From Halichondria panicea (Eukaryota; Porifera; Demospongiae; Suberitida; Halichondriidae), in the NCBI RefSeq assembly GCF_963675165.1, contig NC_087391.1, positions 2,623,001 to 2,687,000 of the forward strand: a stretch of 64,000 bases of DNA, written 5' to 3'. Made by a program: the position numbers and the translations under genes. Numbering within the stretch: position 1 is the stretch's first letter; each line of letters opens with the position of its first letter. Under the pieces are notes generated by a model. It ran no database searches, was not told the DNA's origin, and worked only from the letters and a program-made list of their open reading frames with translations. This document shows, in pieces, positions 44,336 through 54,555 of the stretch.

Positions 44336-47300
44336 CTATGATGAGTTCACATTGAAAACTCGTCTGATGGGAACTTCAGTTTTTCCGAGTTGTTTGCAGA
44401 GAACTTCGTAAGTGCTTTTGAAGTGGTCAATATTCACATAAGCACCCTGCAATACCAAACAATATATATCACAAGGAAAATATTTAACTAACAACAAGAA
44501 TTCTATACAGTTCACACATACTTGCAGATGTCTTTGTCCTCCGTTAAGAGTAAAATGTTTCCTGGAGTGCAGTATTCTTCGATTATTGAACGTCATTGCC
44601 TCCCCTGGCTTAAGTCGATGGCTCAGCTATAATTGTAATTATATAACATGGACACCAGTCACACTCACACCACAAACACAAACAATGAACTTGCTTTCAA
44701 TTTGGATTTATCCAACATTTGAGCGAGACAGTGGTAAGCCTCATAGTAAGGAATAACATCTTCCTAAGCAATATAGACATACATAACACCATCAAAAATT
44801 TACTACGGTTATTATGCTGCTCATTAAGGTAACTGTAGACTTTTCAATGCACATTGCAATAGCTTTAATCTGACTTTTTGGCCACTAGCTTACTCAGAAT
44901 TGAGTTCATTTCTTTGTTATGCTGCCTCTGTAACTTTACCTTGGGTACATCCAGTGGTCCTTCAAAGGGAGGAGACCATGACATTCGCACAACCTACAGC
45001 CAGTGAGACAAAAGCATCTAGGTACCCAACCCATGCAGGTATTGTGACACACCTTTCCGTATCTGTCCAGCTGGATATGTGGACAATAGGACACCATTTC
45101 CACAGGCTTTTCTCTAAAATATGTATATAGCACATAAATTAAGGCCTGCCTAATTATGTGTGTAGATCACAATTCTCAAAGAAAGCAGCACTTCACAGAC
45201 TCGTAACACATCTCTATGTATCAAATCAACAACTACAGTAGACTCTCGCTATTCCGGCTCTCGAAAGTACGGCCACCTCGATATACCGGCCATTTGGCTT
45301 GGTATGGAATGCTAGCTATAATTATGTTTACTGCACAAAACTCACCCTGAAGTACGGCCACTCGCTATTCCGTTTACCGGCCAGTGCTGGCTGTCCCAAA
45401 CAAGGTTTTCAATGTAATTTTATACGTATATTATGGCCAGATATGACGTTTTGGGTGTGGTTTAGCAAATAAAATTGGATTACACTTAAATAGAGAACAG
45501 AATGATTCATTATCCTACATTATCCTCGAGACAAGAACCGCAAAAGTAGTCATTAGATTCGAGGAAAGGTCGTTTTTAAGCCGCGGCTATTTCCTGAGCT
45601 GCAGCCACCTCGCTATTCCGGCCAAGCTGCATGGTCCCAAGGGTGACCGGATTAACGAGAGTCAGTATATGTACGTATCTGTAAAAACAATTTTTACTAT
45701 ACATTCAAGAGAGCCCCCCATTGATTTGTACCGTACTCTCCCGAAAATACACTCCCTTCCCTCTTGCATAGAACCATAAAATCATGGGGTGGGACTCAAA
45801 AATTCCTGCTTAGCTGCTGACTCACGTTATGCATGGTACATAATTATGCAGGTAAACACATCTTCAAAGGGAAGACAGGTCATCTGCGAACTAACAGTAC
45901 CATGCAGGGATCTCTAGCTAAGCTACTGGCTAGAGTAGCGAACTTTTGCACCAGTCTCTTCCGCAACATAGAACTGGGTCACTATAACTGTAATCACTAA
46001 CTGTATCATGAGATCTCTAGCTAGCTAGATAGTTTTCATCCATCTATTTAAACGTTAGACTTTAGATTTAAAAGCTACATCATATAATAGTTATAACAAG
46101 AGTCCGTAGTAAGAGAGAGAGAGAGTATCAACAGCATGCATACTTTTGCATCAGTATTCAGAAAATAACGTGACTTACTGTCTGAAACGCGTGATCAATA
46201 ATGACAATTTAGCAAAAACATTTTGCTGCCTCAAGGCAAATCAGGTGCTGGGATTGGCCAGCTACTAAGCAGGAAGTCACGTTACTTTCCGATGCAAGGT
46301 ATAGCTTCGTTCTATACTCTCTCTCTTTTGTTACGTACTCTTGCTATTAATCGATGCTATATTACAGCAATACATTCCTGCTCCTACTGGTGTACTAGGA
46401 GGGGGTTAAATACGAAGGGGGCGCATTTTCGGGTGAGTACGGTGTATATACCGTATAAATTATCTTCTAGTTATTCCGGACACTTTTCTGGGCAATGTTC
46501 GTCATTCTAATACTGACAGCTGACACTTTAATTTAAGATACATTCCAGACAACGTAGCTTTATAGTTATAGCAAGAGTTCTGCAGTTTGATAGCTCAAAG
46601 CTTAACTAGTTTTAATGTGGTTAGATCTAGTGCACAACTGTTCAGTCGTACACTGTACTTAGCTAGTAGCTCGGATGCCTGTTTTAATTATTCCAGGCAT
46701 ACCACGTGCAATAGTGCCAATTATACCCAGCAGTAATTATTTTTGCTGTCTGATAAATTAAAAAATATACGGCTATGTACATGTACCTTTCATAATGTAT
46801 TTTCTGAAACGTGGCAGGCACCCTTGATAGTGTTTTGAAGTGTTTTGGCCACTTCTCTCGTAGCTCTTCTACCACTGGGAACATATCTAGCATCACACTC
46901 TCGCCCCCCTCCACACAATCGTCAAAACTGCACGTAATCGATCTGCATGTGACTATATAGTCGTTTTAACACAAATCATTACCGGAGACAGTGCAGTATT
47001 TGTAGACCAGGAGGCGACTCATAATATATTAGATCCATGTGAAATGTTAGAGTCTGGTTGCTATAGGCGATGTTGACAAAATCTTCTTGCGCTTCCACAT
47101 GGAATGTCTTTCAAATACAAATTTATATAATCATTCAGCTAGCAGTGTTGACCTACCTCTCCATATACTGTATCTTGGACATTGTACATGGTCTCAGCGA
47201 GCTAATACACAACAGCGAGTACATGTGGAATATTAGCAGGTGAATTAGAACATGTCTGTCTATGCATGAACCCATTATGTAACACATTATCCAACAATGA

Positions 47301-48388
47301 ATGACTATCTTTTCTCTAAAGAATTTGGGGTATGTTTTATCAGGAGCACATGAGGAGATGGAGCGTCTTTCAATGCAATGTGCTGAGTGCTCTGTACATG
47401 TGCGGCTGATATCGCGTTTGATCTAATAATAGTAAATATCGATCATGAAAATGTTAGCAGCACTTACTCATTGTTGCCAGATATACTTGCTTATCTTTTG
47501 TTGCTAGGCAACAACTACCTAAGTACATAGGAGTGGTCCTAGCAACTTTTCACATTGTAGTCTAGTCGTAGGTGCCTTACTAGAGACTCAAGACAACTGA
47601 ATAAACTGCTTTCTAGTCTGACTATATATTTAGCTGACCTTTTTGCACTCTTCCTGAACTTCCCCCATGTTTGTCAGCAGACACACACCATACTCATTGA
47701 GCAAATAAAGCCACCTGTTCACACCAATACTTGATTACATTGTATAAGCACTACAAATTGGGACTTGCCTCCATAGCTTCTCTCTGTCATTCGTCAATCC
47801 CGTGGCACTCATTACTGGAAGGTCAATCTGACAGCAATGAACACACGTGTATCTACATGTATGTGGTATGAATAAACACTTACAGCTGTTTTAGGAGTGG
47901 ACAGGTCTGCATTTTGCTGTAAATTTCTTCTCGTCTGTAAATAATCTATCTGAATGTAGCCATGGTGACCACTGGACCAGAAGAGATTTAGCCTGCCATC
48001 TATCAAAAAGAGTGCAACTTCTACCAACATTTACAAAATATCACAAACCTATGAGCGCAACAGATTTAAGCGTAATTGACGGCGTAATCTCAGAGAGGTC
48101 AATGGTCTTCTGTCCACTGGGGGCCAAACAGGAGGGGCACTGGCAGTTGTGCCTCAACCAGGTCGAATGATAAGAAGAATCTTCGCCATTGGCTTGTACT
48201 ATTAAACTTTTACCATGGTTGTCCAGTTTAGCACTTGTACTCCCACTGGGAGTATGAGTGTACTGTAAGCAACTCATATATCGGAGGCTACATTGACTAG
48301 CCAAGGGACCTAGCAATGGTTTATGAGCATTCCTGTGAAATTTAATTGAAGCTATCAGCAGTCTCCGAAGCTCCATTGGTTTGAACAT
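44336..48388 (-). CDS. Gamma-butyrobetaine dioxygenase-like 2-oxoglutarate/Fe(II) enzyme
   Basis: Exons from 5': 48388-48049, 47999-47884, 47827-47769, 47714-47639, 47201-47157, 47107-46983, 46927-46787, 45113-45053, 44993-44940, 44763-44695, 44626-44522, 44446-44336; in phase, 433 aa. The family hydroxylates gamma-butyrobetaine or trimethyllysine in carnitine synthesis. Evidence: N-domain WLRHNCQCPSC (zinc site), WSSGHHGYIQIDYL, iron ligands H and D in FHMDLIYYESPPG, the distal histidine in RRILHSRKHF, and RHLQGAYVN near the end. The first 40 residues are basic (RRLLIASIKFHRNAHK), like a mitochondrial targeting peptide, so a TMLHE-like location is possible; the core is closer to BBOX. Introns 3 and 10 begin with GC (AG|GCAAGT and AAA|GCAAGT). 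Confidence 0.88.
45236..45665. repeat. TA-flanked MITE (CAGTAGACTCTCGCTATTCC) in dioxygenase intron 7
   Basis: The left terminus CAGTAGACTCTCGCTATTCC pairs with the right inverse CTGACTCTCGTTAATCCGG, and TA flanks both sides. Inside, the end-like phrase CTCGCTATTCCG recurs at about 45362 and 45608. It is a relative of 4416-4673. Non-coding, 430 bp. Such ends are common in Tc1/mariner or pogo MITEs. Confidence 0.85.
46097..46343. repeat. MITE, same family as 23485-23732
   Basis: The left end CAAGAGTCCGTAGTAAGAGA pairs with the right inverse CAAGAGTACGTAACAAAAGA; inside, AAATAACGTGACTT pairs with AAGTCACGTTACTTT. Length (247 bp) is almost that of the 23485 copy (248 bp). The flanking 7-mers are only partly alike (GTTATAA and CTATTAA), so this copy may be older. 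Confidence 0.85.
47338..47480. repeat. Truncated copy of the 56045-56836 element (unoccupied site)
   Basis: ATCAGGAGCACATGAGGAG and CTCTGTACATGTGCGGCTGA, then GTTTGATCTAATAATAGT and ATGTTAGCAGCACTTA, match 56050-56740 in order, but without the 521-bp insert present there. It lies in the dioxygenase introns around exon 5. Confidence 0.8.
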
Positions 48389-48812
48389 TGATACTCATCA
48401 GTCATAGGTTGATTTGTAGATCAGACTTTTATATTTATAATAATTATGTAGAAGTACGTAGTCTATCAATGAACTTTGGCCCTATCTTTGCAGATCCACC
48501 CTTTTCATACCATTCATTTACATGGCTTCTCTTTTATTAGCCTTCTTCACTGGCCTCCCCTGAAGAGGCCTGAGATCGAGGCTACTCTTTTAGACAAACC
48601 TAGATAAAAGACTTGGAATACAGTACACATGTAGAAAATAGAAATTATAGTAGGATTAGAAGGACGACAAAACATCAAAGAAAACCATGCAAACTTTTGA
48701 ATTCATCCTACACCAGTCTCAATTTAGTCTATGCATCTACTAGCTGCTAGATGATAAATAAATAAAAAGCTAATCTACTAAATCATGAAAAACTGAAGTT
48801 CCTGATCATGAA

Positions 48813-48864
48813 GTGTTTGGCTCAGCGAGATCTTAGTATACTAAGATCTCACTGAGCCAAACAC
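48813..48864. repeat. 52-base near-perfect palindrome
   Basis: GTGTTTGGCTCAG-C-GAGATCTTAG is followed, around a central TATA, by CTAAGATCTC-A-CTGAGCCAAACAC. The arms differ at one position only and have practically no loop, so it can form a cruciform. There is no sign of flanking duplication. Confidence 0.95.
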
Positions 48865-49504
48865 AAATTATGCTGCACTACACTCAGGCGTGAGGGGTGC
48901 GGGCTGCCGAGAGATCAACCTCCTATATGATTAGGCCATAAGTAGAACAGTCCTGTTCTATCTATGGTTAGGCCCCTGCTTGCAAGCCAGTCCATTATTC
49001 ACATGAAAAATTGAATTCTACAATACAAATGTAGTTATTAAACGAGAAGCTCGCGTATACACTACTTTATACTTATTGACTCTCCTTGAAGTCCATTTTG
49101 TACTGTTAACACCACATTAGAAGTATTTACAGAGACTTAATGACAACACCAAGTGCTCATCACATGATCTTCACCAATCAGCTTGGCTATTAATAGTTGC
49201 ACGACTGTACCTACGGTATTAAGTTGTGCACAACATGAAATGTTCATTGTATAGCCAGGTACAAAATCGGTTGAACTGTACACGTGGTAGATCATTTAGA
49301 ACACACTACAATTATAGCCACATGATCTAAATTCGTCTTGTGTACTTCAAGCCTGTCCTTGGCACACAGCTAATCTTGGCTATATAGGTCACGTTTAATA
49401 CTATAATAATAATTATGGTGTGCATATAGTACAATGTCATAACTATTACCTAGATTTATGTACCGTAATGAATACAATTAGTTTATTGATTTGGATACAA
49501 AAAA

Positions 49505-49645
49505 GTAGCCTCGTTCCCAGGCCTTACTTTTTCTTGCTGTTGTCACTGTTCATCCATAAACATAAGAAAGACATAGTGAGGCAGCAAAGAAAGAAATGGG
49601 CGTACAGTTAAGAAAAAGTAAGGCCTGGTTTGGGAAATCGCGTGA
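49505..49645. repeat. Short inverted-repeat element
   Basis: CCCAGGCCTTACTTTTTCTT on the left pairs with AAGAAAAAGTAAGGCCTGG on the right; the middle is about 75 bases. It looks like a small MITE, but no clear target duplication is seen. Confidence 0.75.
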
Positions 49646-50107
49646 TCCACAAGGATTTTTATGAACGTGGGCGATATGTAGCCCACAATCGTGACGTAAG
49701 GTATTCTCCCACGCATTCTGTACTGTACTGCACTGAGACAACCACCAAGCTGTGCTGCAAGTCAGATCAGAGAACCAGCGTGGCCAGCTCTGGTGGCAGT
49801 AGCTACCTGCTATATGATAATGATGACTAAGCTATTCTACTATAGCATGTAGAAAGACACAAGAAAAAGTAATAGTGATAGAATCTAAACACACAATCTA
49901 GACTAGTAGATCATCTAGCTAAGCCTAAGGTATAGCTAGCTATAGTGCTTGCAAACTTCCAGTTCCAAGTCCATGTCCAGCTTGCTGCAGGCAAAGTTTT
50001 ACTAGTCGTAGACCTCTGTGTGGGCAGTCCAACATCTCTAGCTCAGTATGCCCACGCTCATTTTCACCCTTCTACCACCCTTCTACCCTCACGCGACTTC
50101 CCGATAC

Positions 50108-51801
50108 AGGCTCTCCTTTTTCCTAACCATAGATGATACAGTACTGACGTGGATGTGAAACGTTTCCGGATTCCGGTATTCTGCTTGAAGCTATCATAGT
50201 AACGAGCATATCCGAGGTAATTTACTAGTTTCCGTAAATTAAGCAATTTGATCCAAATAAACGCCGAGGAAATTATCGAGGTTATACCAAGCAGCTGTGT
50301 AAGTGAGTTGGCAGAACTGGCCAGAGACAGATAAAAGAGAATCTATGTATTAACAGAAAGGATATTGATGCTGCAAGTGTATTAAGCGAAGACAGTAGTA
50401 GTGACTGTGAGGAGGTAGAATGAGTAGAGGAAGTACAGTCCAGTGCAAGATGATATTAACTATTCTATAATTAGTCTAGTAAATAGTCTATAATTATTAT
50501 TTTATAGTAGATCTACCCCTGTACCCATGTAATTATATCCAAAAAGCAAGCCACTCAATGTTGGTAGCATGCATGTAGATCAAAAGAAGTGTGGCTGACT
50601 CGTAACACTAGCATGAGATAAGCAAACGGGTGAAATTGTTGATGATCTGTACGTGTACGTGTACGTGTACATGCTAATAATTATTATAATAGTCTTGAGA
50701 GTATTAATTTATAGTACACGATAAACTGTTTCTTGATCGTTTACGAAGTGGCTGTGAGAGAGACACATTCCAACTTGCCGGTTCGAAATTCCTATACAAG
50801 TGTAGATACACGGCACTTGAAAAGAGGTTGGACGTTAATGCTGTCTTCACCGATGGTGTTGCCTAGAGAAGTAGCACTCGAGTAGGTCCTGGGATAAATT
50901 TCACTTGATAGTATAATTAGCTAACATTTGGCAATTGATATCTTAGCTCAGCGAAAGACAACACTGCAATTTGGAAAGTTAATGACATGTACATGTACGT
51001 GTGAACTTATTGATAGAAATCATAATTGTAGTTGTAATAAGAACGTAGCATTAATTTTTGTTTAACAGTACATGTACATGGATTTTACATATTTTTCTTG
51101 AGGCTGTATTTTTCCAATAACTTTACTGTATGCTTAGTTAATAGATTCTCCTGCTGCATCAATACACGAAGGTTTTCATCAGCTAAATATGCAAAAAGTA
51201 GGCTCAACAGGTTTAGAAATAACCTCACGCAAAAAGTGCAACTAACTCATGCTTTAGCCCTTTCTATAGCACTTAAACTTTCATAACAGTTGTCAAACAT
51301 AGATTCTCCTCGTAGTTTACAGTGTACTTCAAGTATTACTACTGAATGGTAACCTGAATATTTACTGTCCAAGCCAAAAATCTCACACAAAGTATTTTTA
51401 CAGGAAAATTTATGCTAAAATATGATATTCTCCCATGAGCTTAGAGAAACTAGTCTTACCTACAAGCCCACTGCAAGTATCAATGTGTGCCGGTCATTTT
51501 CACCAGTTTTCAGACACGGAACACTGTTTACTACGCTCTGGTTGCTATATAAACATGACAGTTACAGGGTTTCTAACATAATCTGCTCGTTACGATGATA
51601 GCTTCAGACAATTCCCGTGGACCCCTCCGGATACTAGGCCGTTTCACATCCACGTCAGTACTGTATCATCTATGTCCTAACTTTACGTCTATTTCTTTCT
51701 TTATTCCTCCAATTAATACCGTATTTTATCTCATTGAACGAATAATACAGTATTTTATCTTATTGAACGATTGTGATAAAGAACAGAAAAAGGAGAGCCT
51801 G
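50108..51801. mobile_element. 1.7-kb element with long terminal inverted repeats
   Basis: The left arm 50120-50213 and right arm 51587-51682 are inverse copies over about 90 bases (shared phrases ATGATACAGTACTGACGTGG, ATGTGAAACG, TGAAGCTATCAT). Outside them CAGGCTCTCCTTTTT (50108-50122) pairs with AAAAAGGAGAGCCTG (51787-51801), with about 100 extra bases on the right. The middle has a short acidic frame ending SEDSSSDCEEVE near 50420 but no recognisable transposase, so it is a non-autonomous or heavily decayed DNA element. The superfamily is unknown. Confidence 0.75.
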
Positions 51802-51837
51802 TGTAGAGGCTAACAAAAAAGCAGGCTGCATAAAATA

Positions 51838-54335
51838 TCAGTCACAACAGACACAGCAGCAGCAACACACCACCAGCAACAGGATGATCACTAGTAGACC
51901 ACCAAGTCCAATTCCTAGACCAATGGTCAACTTGAACCTGCATGCAGGGAAACCAATCGCTGTTACATTTTACACAGTCCAATGCATGCATGCATGAATA
52001 ACTATTTTCAATTTATGATTAGACGGACCAAGGAACAAAAGCACGTTTTATGGACAACTCACACAGTGTGGAAATTAAGGACATTAACACATGACTTGTA
52101 CTAAATATGGTTTTATTGTGAATAGTGAACTGTCACTAGTAAGTCTTGTTATGCCTCGAGGTGTATAGCCACATGAGGGATAGGTAAAGCTGACTGTGTG
52201 TGTGTGTGTGTGTATTTCCAGCTGTAAGTATTGCTCAACGGTTGCAATGCGACGAAAACTAACAGCTTCTACATAGGCTTCTAGCTACTTCTCATTTGAT
52301 TTGCAAACTAAAGCTTTGTTCTCCAGTTATGGCTAATTTTACTTAGTTACAGCAAAAGTGCATAAGAAGAGAAGAGTGTCGAACTACTGATACTTCTACA
52401 CAAATACTGTGCACAAAGTAACGTTACATCCTGTCAATTGCACGTGAGCAACTCGCAATTGATGACGTTTGCGCATAATTACGCAACGCACAGAAGTTGT
52501 TAATAGTGAGTAAAGAGTGCAAGTGAAGAGGATCAACTCGACTATTGTCTCTATTTAGATGATTTTTGTGAAGAGATCGTCTCCTATCAGTGTGCAGTGA
52601 GCAGCTCCACAAGCTCTGAACGTTGAACGCGAACATTGAACAATTAATAGCTAGAATTGTTCGAAAACCACATCCCTAAAATGTTACGGTTAATATTTAC
52701 TAGGAGATTACTACAATACTTTATCACGTGCGAGTCATGTTACTTTGTGCACAGTGTTTGTGTAAAAGTATCAGTAGTTCGACACTCTTCTCTTCTTATG
52801 CACTCTTGGTTACAGTGAAGGCTGTTGCAGCCTGCTCAGAATCTTTCATATCATCATCTGTTCGCACAAAGTTTCTGAGTTAGCCTTGCACTAAAGCGCT
52901 AGCTTTTTGCTAGCTACAGGAGTCAGAAAAGAGCTGTTAAAGCAGCTAGCTATTTAGCTATTTGTGAACTTGACGTCTTGCAGACATACCCCTTATTCTT
53001 GTGGATCTAATACGCATGCGCGCTCACCCCCACGTGTGAGAGAATCCATTTTGAACCCCATCTCCTGGCATAAACAATTTTCTTCTTTCTTGAGATCCTG
53101 GTAAGCCACAAAACACTACAATGATACTATAGATGCATGTACCAAGTCTTTTCTTCCCAGTTACACTTTTTTGTATGAACTTCAATAAAGTATGTGCAGC
53201 TAACTCATGGACTTCAATTCGTATTCTACTACTATCAAAGTTTTCATTGCCAACGCGCTGTCTCAATTGCAAATACATGTAAAATTCATTATAGAAAACA
53301 ACTTATATGCCCTCTAATACTTTAAGTGAAAGCACAACATGGCGAGAGGCATTAGCACAGCGCACCTTGCAACACTCGTTAGTTGTAGTGGTTGCTTTAG
53401 TTGCATGAGACCGTATTTATATTTAATTTAGTGTTCCGCTAGAAACTTCTTCTGGTTCTATATTTAATTTAGTGTTCTAGAAACTTCTTTTGGTTTTCCG
53501 TTTGTATAAATAGCATGTGTGTAGCATGTGTGTCTCTGTGCATGTGTATACTGATTCCGATTGTTGTTACCTGAACCTCTGTCCGTCTGACCTAGCTAAG
53601 CTAACCGAGGTATTAGATCCTCTGCCAACACTCAGAATAATTATCAACATGTACATTGTTGAAGATAAACTGGTGCCAAAATTCCTATACCAATTGCATA
53701 CAGTGCACTGAAATGGACATTCAACTGATAGCAACAAGGAATGGTTGCTTGCCAAACTGTTCGTCAAATTGGATTCTACTGTACGTGTTCTAGTAAGAGA
53801 AAAGGGATATTGTCACACAGTAAAGTATGCGTATAGTATGCCACTATAGGACACGAAACTGTGAAAATTTAACTTACAGCAAATCTAAAAAATTGTTTTC
53901 TCTCTGGCTGCAACATCCTTTTCTGAAGTACACACAGCATTGGTTTCGTAGCTGCGCAGTTTCCCCAGTAGATCCAGTGGTTTTTACTGTTGTATCGTAA
54001 ATGTCTTCTGATAGCAGACTGCTGGGACATTGCAACGAGCCACACACAGAAACAGTCGTACAGCATGTGGATAACCTACTAGTAAGGTTACTTGACAATG
54101 CACAGCATTGCTCAATAACTGGCAAGCAGCATGTTTCACCACAGTAGGTCTGCAGAGAGCATTGATCTGCAAATCATAAGTATAATTATATTGTTATAAT
54201 TATGACAGTCACCATAATTAGTCATGAGTAGATCTATGAAGGTGGTTCTAGATCATGTTTACCTTGTGCTACTGTTAGATCTATAGATCTACCTACAAGA
54301 ACTATGAAGTACAAAAAGCTGCATGAAAACAACAT
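51838..54335 (-). CDS. Small cysteine-pair-rich single-pass membrane protein, paralogue A
   Basis: Three exons: 54335-54263 (signal peptide), 54166-53878 (ectodomain), 51937-51838 (membrane segment and tail); phases 1 and 2; 153 aa. The signal peptide runs MLFSCSFLYFIVLVG to TVAQ. The ectodomain has 14 cysteines, most in adjacent pairs (YCGETCC, EQCC, STCC, RNQCCVYFRKGCC). The last exon encodes LTIGLGIGLGGLLVIILLLV, a glycine-rich membrane helix, then a 9-residue tail CCCCCVCCD. I do not recognise the family. The paired cysteines recall Shisa-like ectodomains, but the tail lacks their proline motifs. The poly-cysteine tail next to the membrane is a plausible palmitoylation site (inference). 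The large intron carries a MITE and a copied segment. Confidence 0.75.
52255..53385. repeat. Segment repeated at 57228-58905 (copy in gene A intron)
   Basis: Matches in the same order and direction include ATAGGCTTCTAG, ATCATCTGTTCGCACAAA, GAGTTAGCCTTGCACTAAAG, CTCTAATACTTT and CGAGAGGCATTAGCACAG followed by CTTGCAAC. This copy is split by the MITE 52353-52808. No coding frame is seen. Confidence 0.75.
52353..52808. repeat. MITE with exact 7-bp target duplication GTTACAG
   Basis: Inverted repeats of about 68 bases start CAAAAGTGCATAAGAAGAGA on the left and (inverse) CAAGAGTGCATAAGAAGAGA on the right, and both contain GTGTCGAACTACTGATACTT and GTGCACAAAGTAAC. GTTACAG stands on both sides (52346-52352, 52809-52815). 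The CAAGAGT terminus and the inner AAAGTAAC resemble the 23485 and 46097 elements. 456 bp; non-coding. Confidence 0.92.
53418..53497. repeat. Two-copy tandem repeat of about 40 bases
   Basis: TATATTTAATTTAGTGTTC followed by AGAAACTTCTT and TGGTT is present twice in a row, with four bases missing in the second copy. Confidence 0.9.
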
Positions 54336-54555
54336 ACTGTAAACTGTACAACTCATGAACAAGCCAACATCAATTAAACTTTATATTGTATTGTATATAC
54401 AGAGCTTGTATACTAGATGCCATGCGACTAGATGCGCATGCGCACCTAGTCTGTGTTTGGGGTGGGGCTATTTTAGCATACATACACGATTACAAAGCTA
54501 AGTTCAGGCACATCAAGAAATAGTTGTCTATACATTTCTTATCAGAAGGGGAAAT
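54336..54555. promoter_or_regulatory. Bidirectional promoter of the cysteine-rich pair, NRF1-like palindrome
   Basis: Only 220 bases separate the two start codons. A near-perfect 24-base palindrome at 54427-54450 (ACTAGATGCGCA facing TGCGCACCTAGT) contains TGCGCATGCGCA at 54433-54444, which is the consensus of an NRF1 dimer site. A GGGGTGGGG box follows at 54459-54467, and TATA-like stretches (TATTGTATATAC) lie at 54384-54401. Function as a shared promoter is inferred from position and motifs. Confidence 0.6.

Larger units (their letters stand above)
48389..51837. other. Gene-poor, repeat-rich intergenic stretch
   Basis: Between the dioxygenase start and the end of the cysteine-rich gene on the minus strand. 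It holds a 52-base palindrome, a short inverted-repeat element and a longer one of 1.7 kb (listed separately). A 67-codon plus-strand frame at 49630-49830 ends in KLCCKSDQRTSVASSGG but matches nothing I know and has no support as an exon. The dioxygenase promoter should lie just above 48388. Confidence 0.6.

Noticed and set aside
49630-49830. Coding exon ending KLCCKSDQRTSVASSGG
   Set aside because: There is no partner exon, no family match and only weak splice signals. The CC pair alone is not enough to link it to the cysteine-rich genes.
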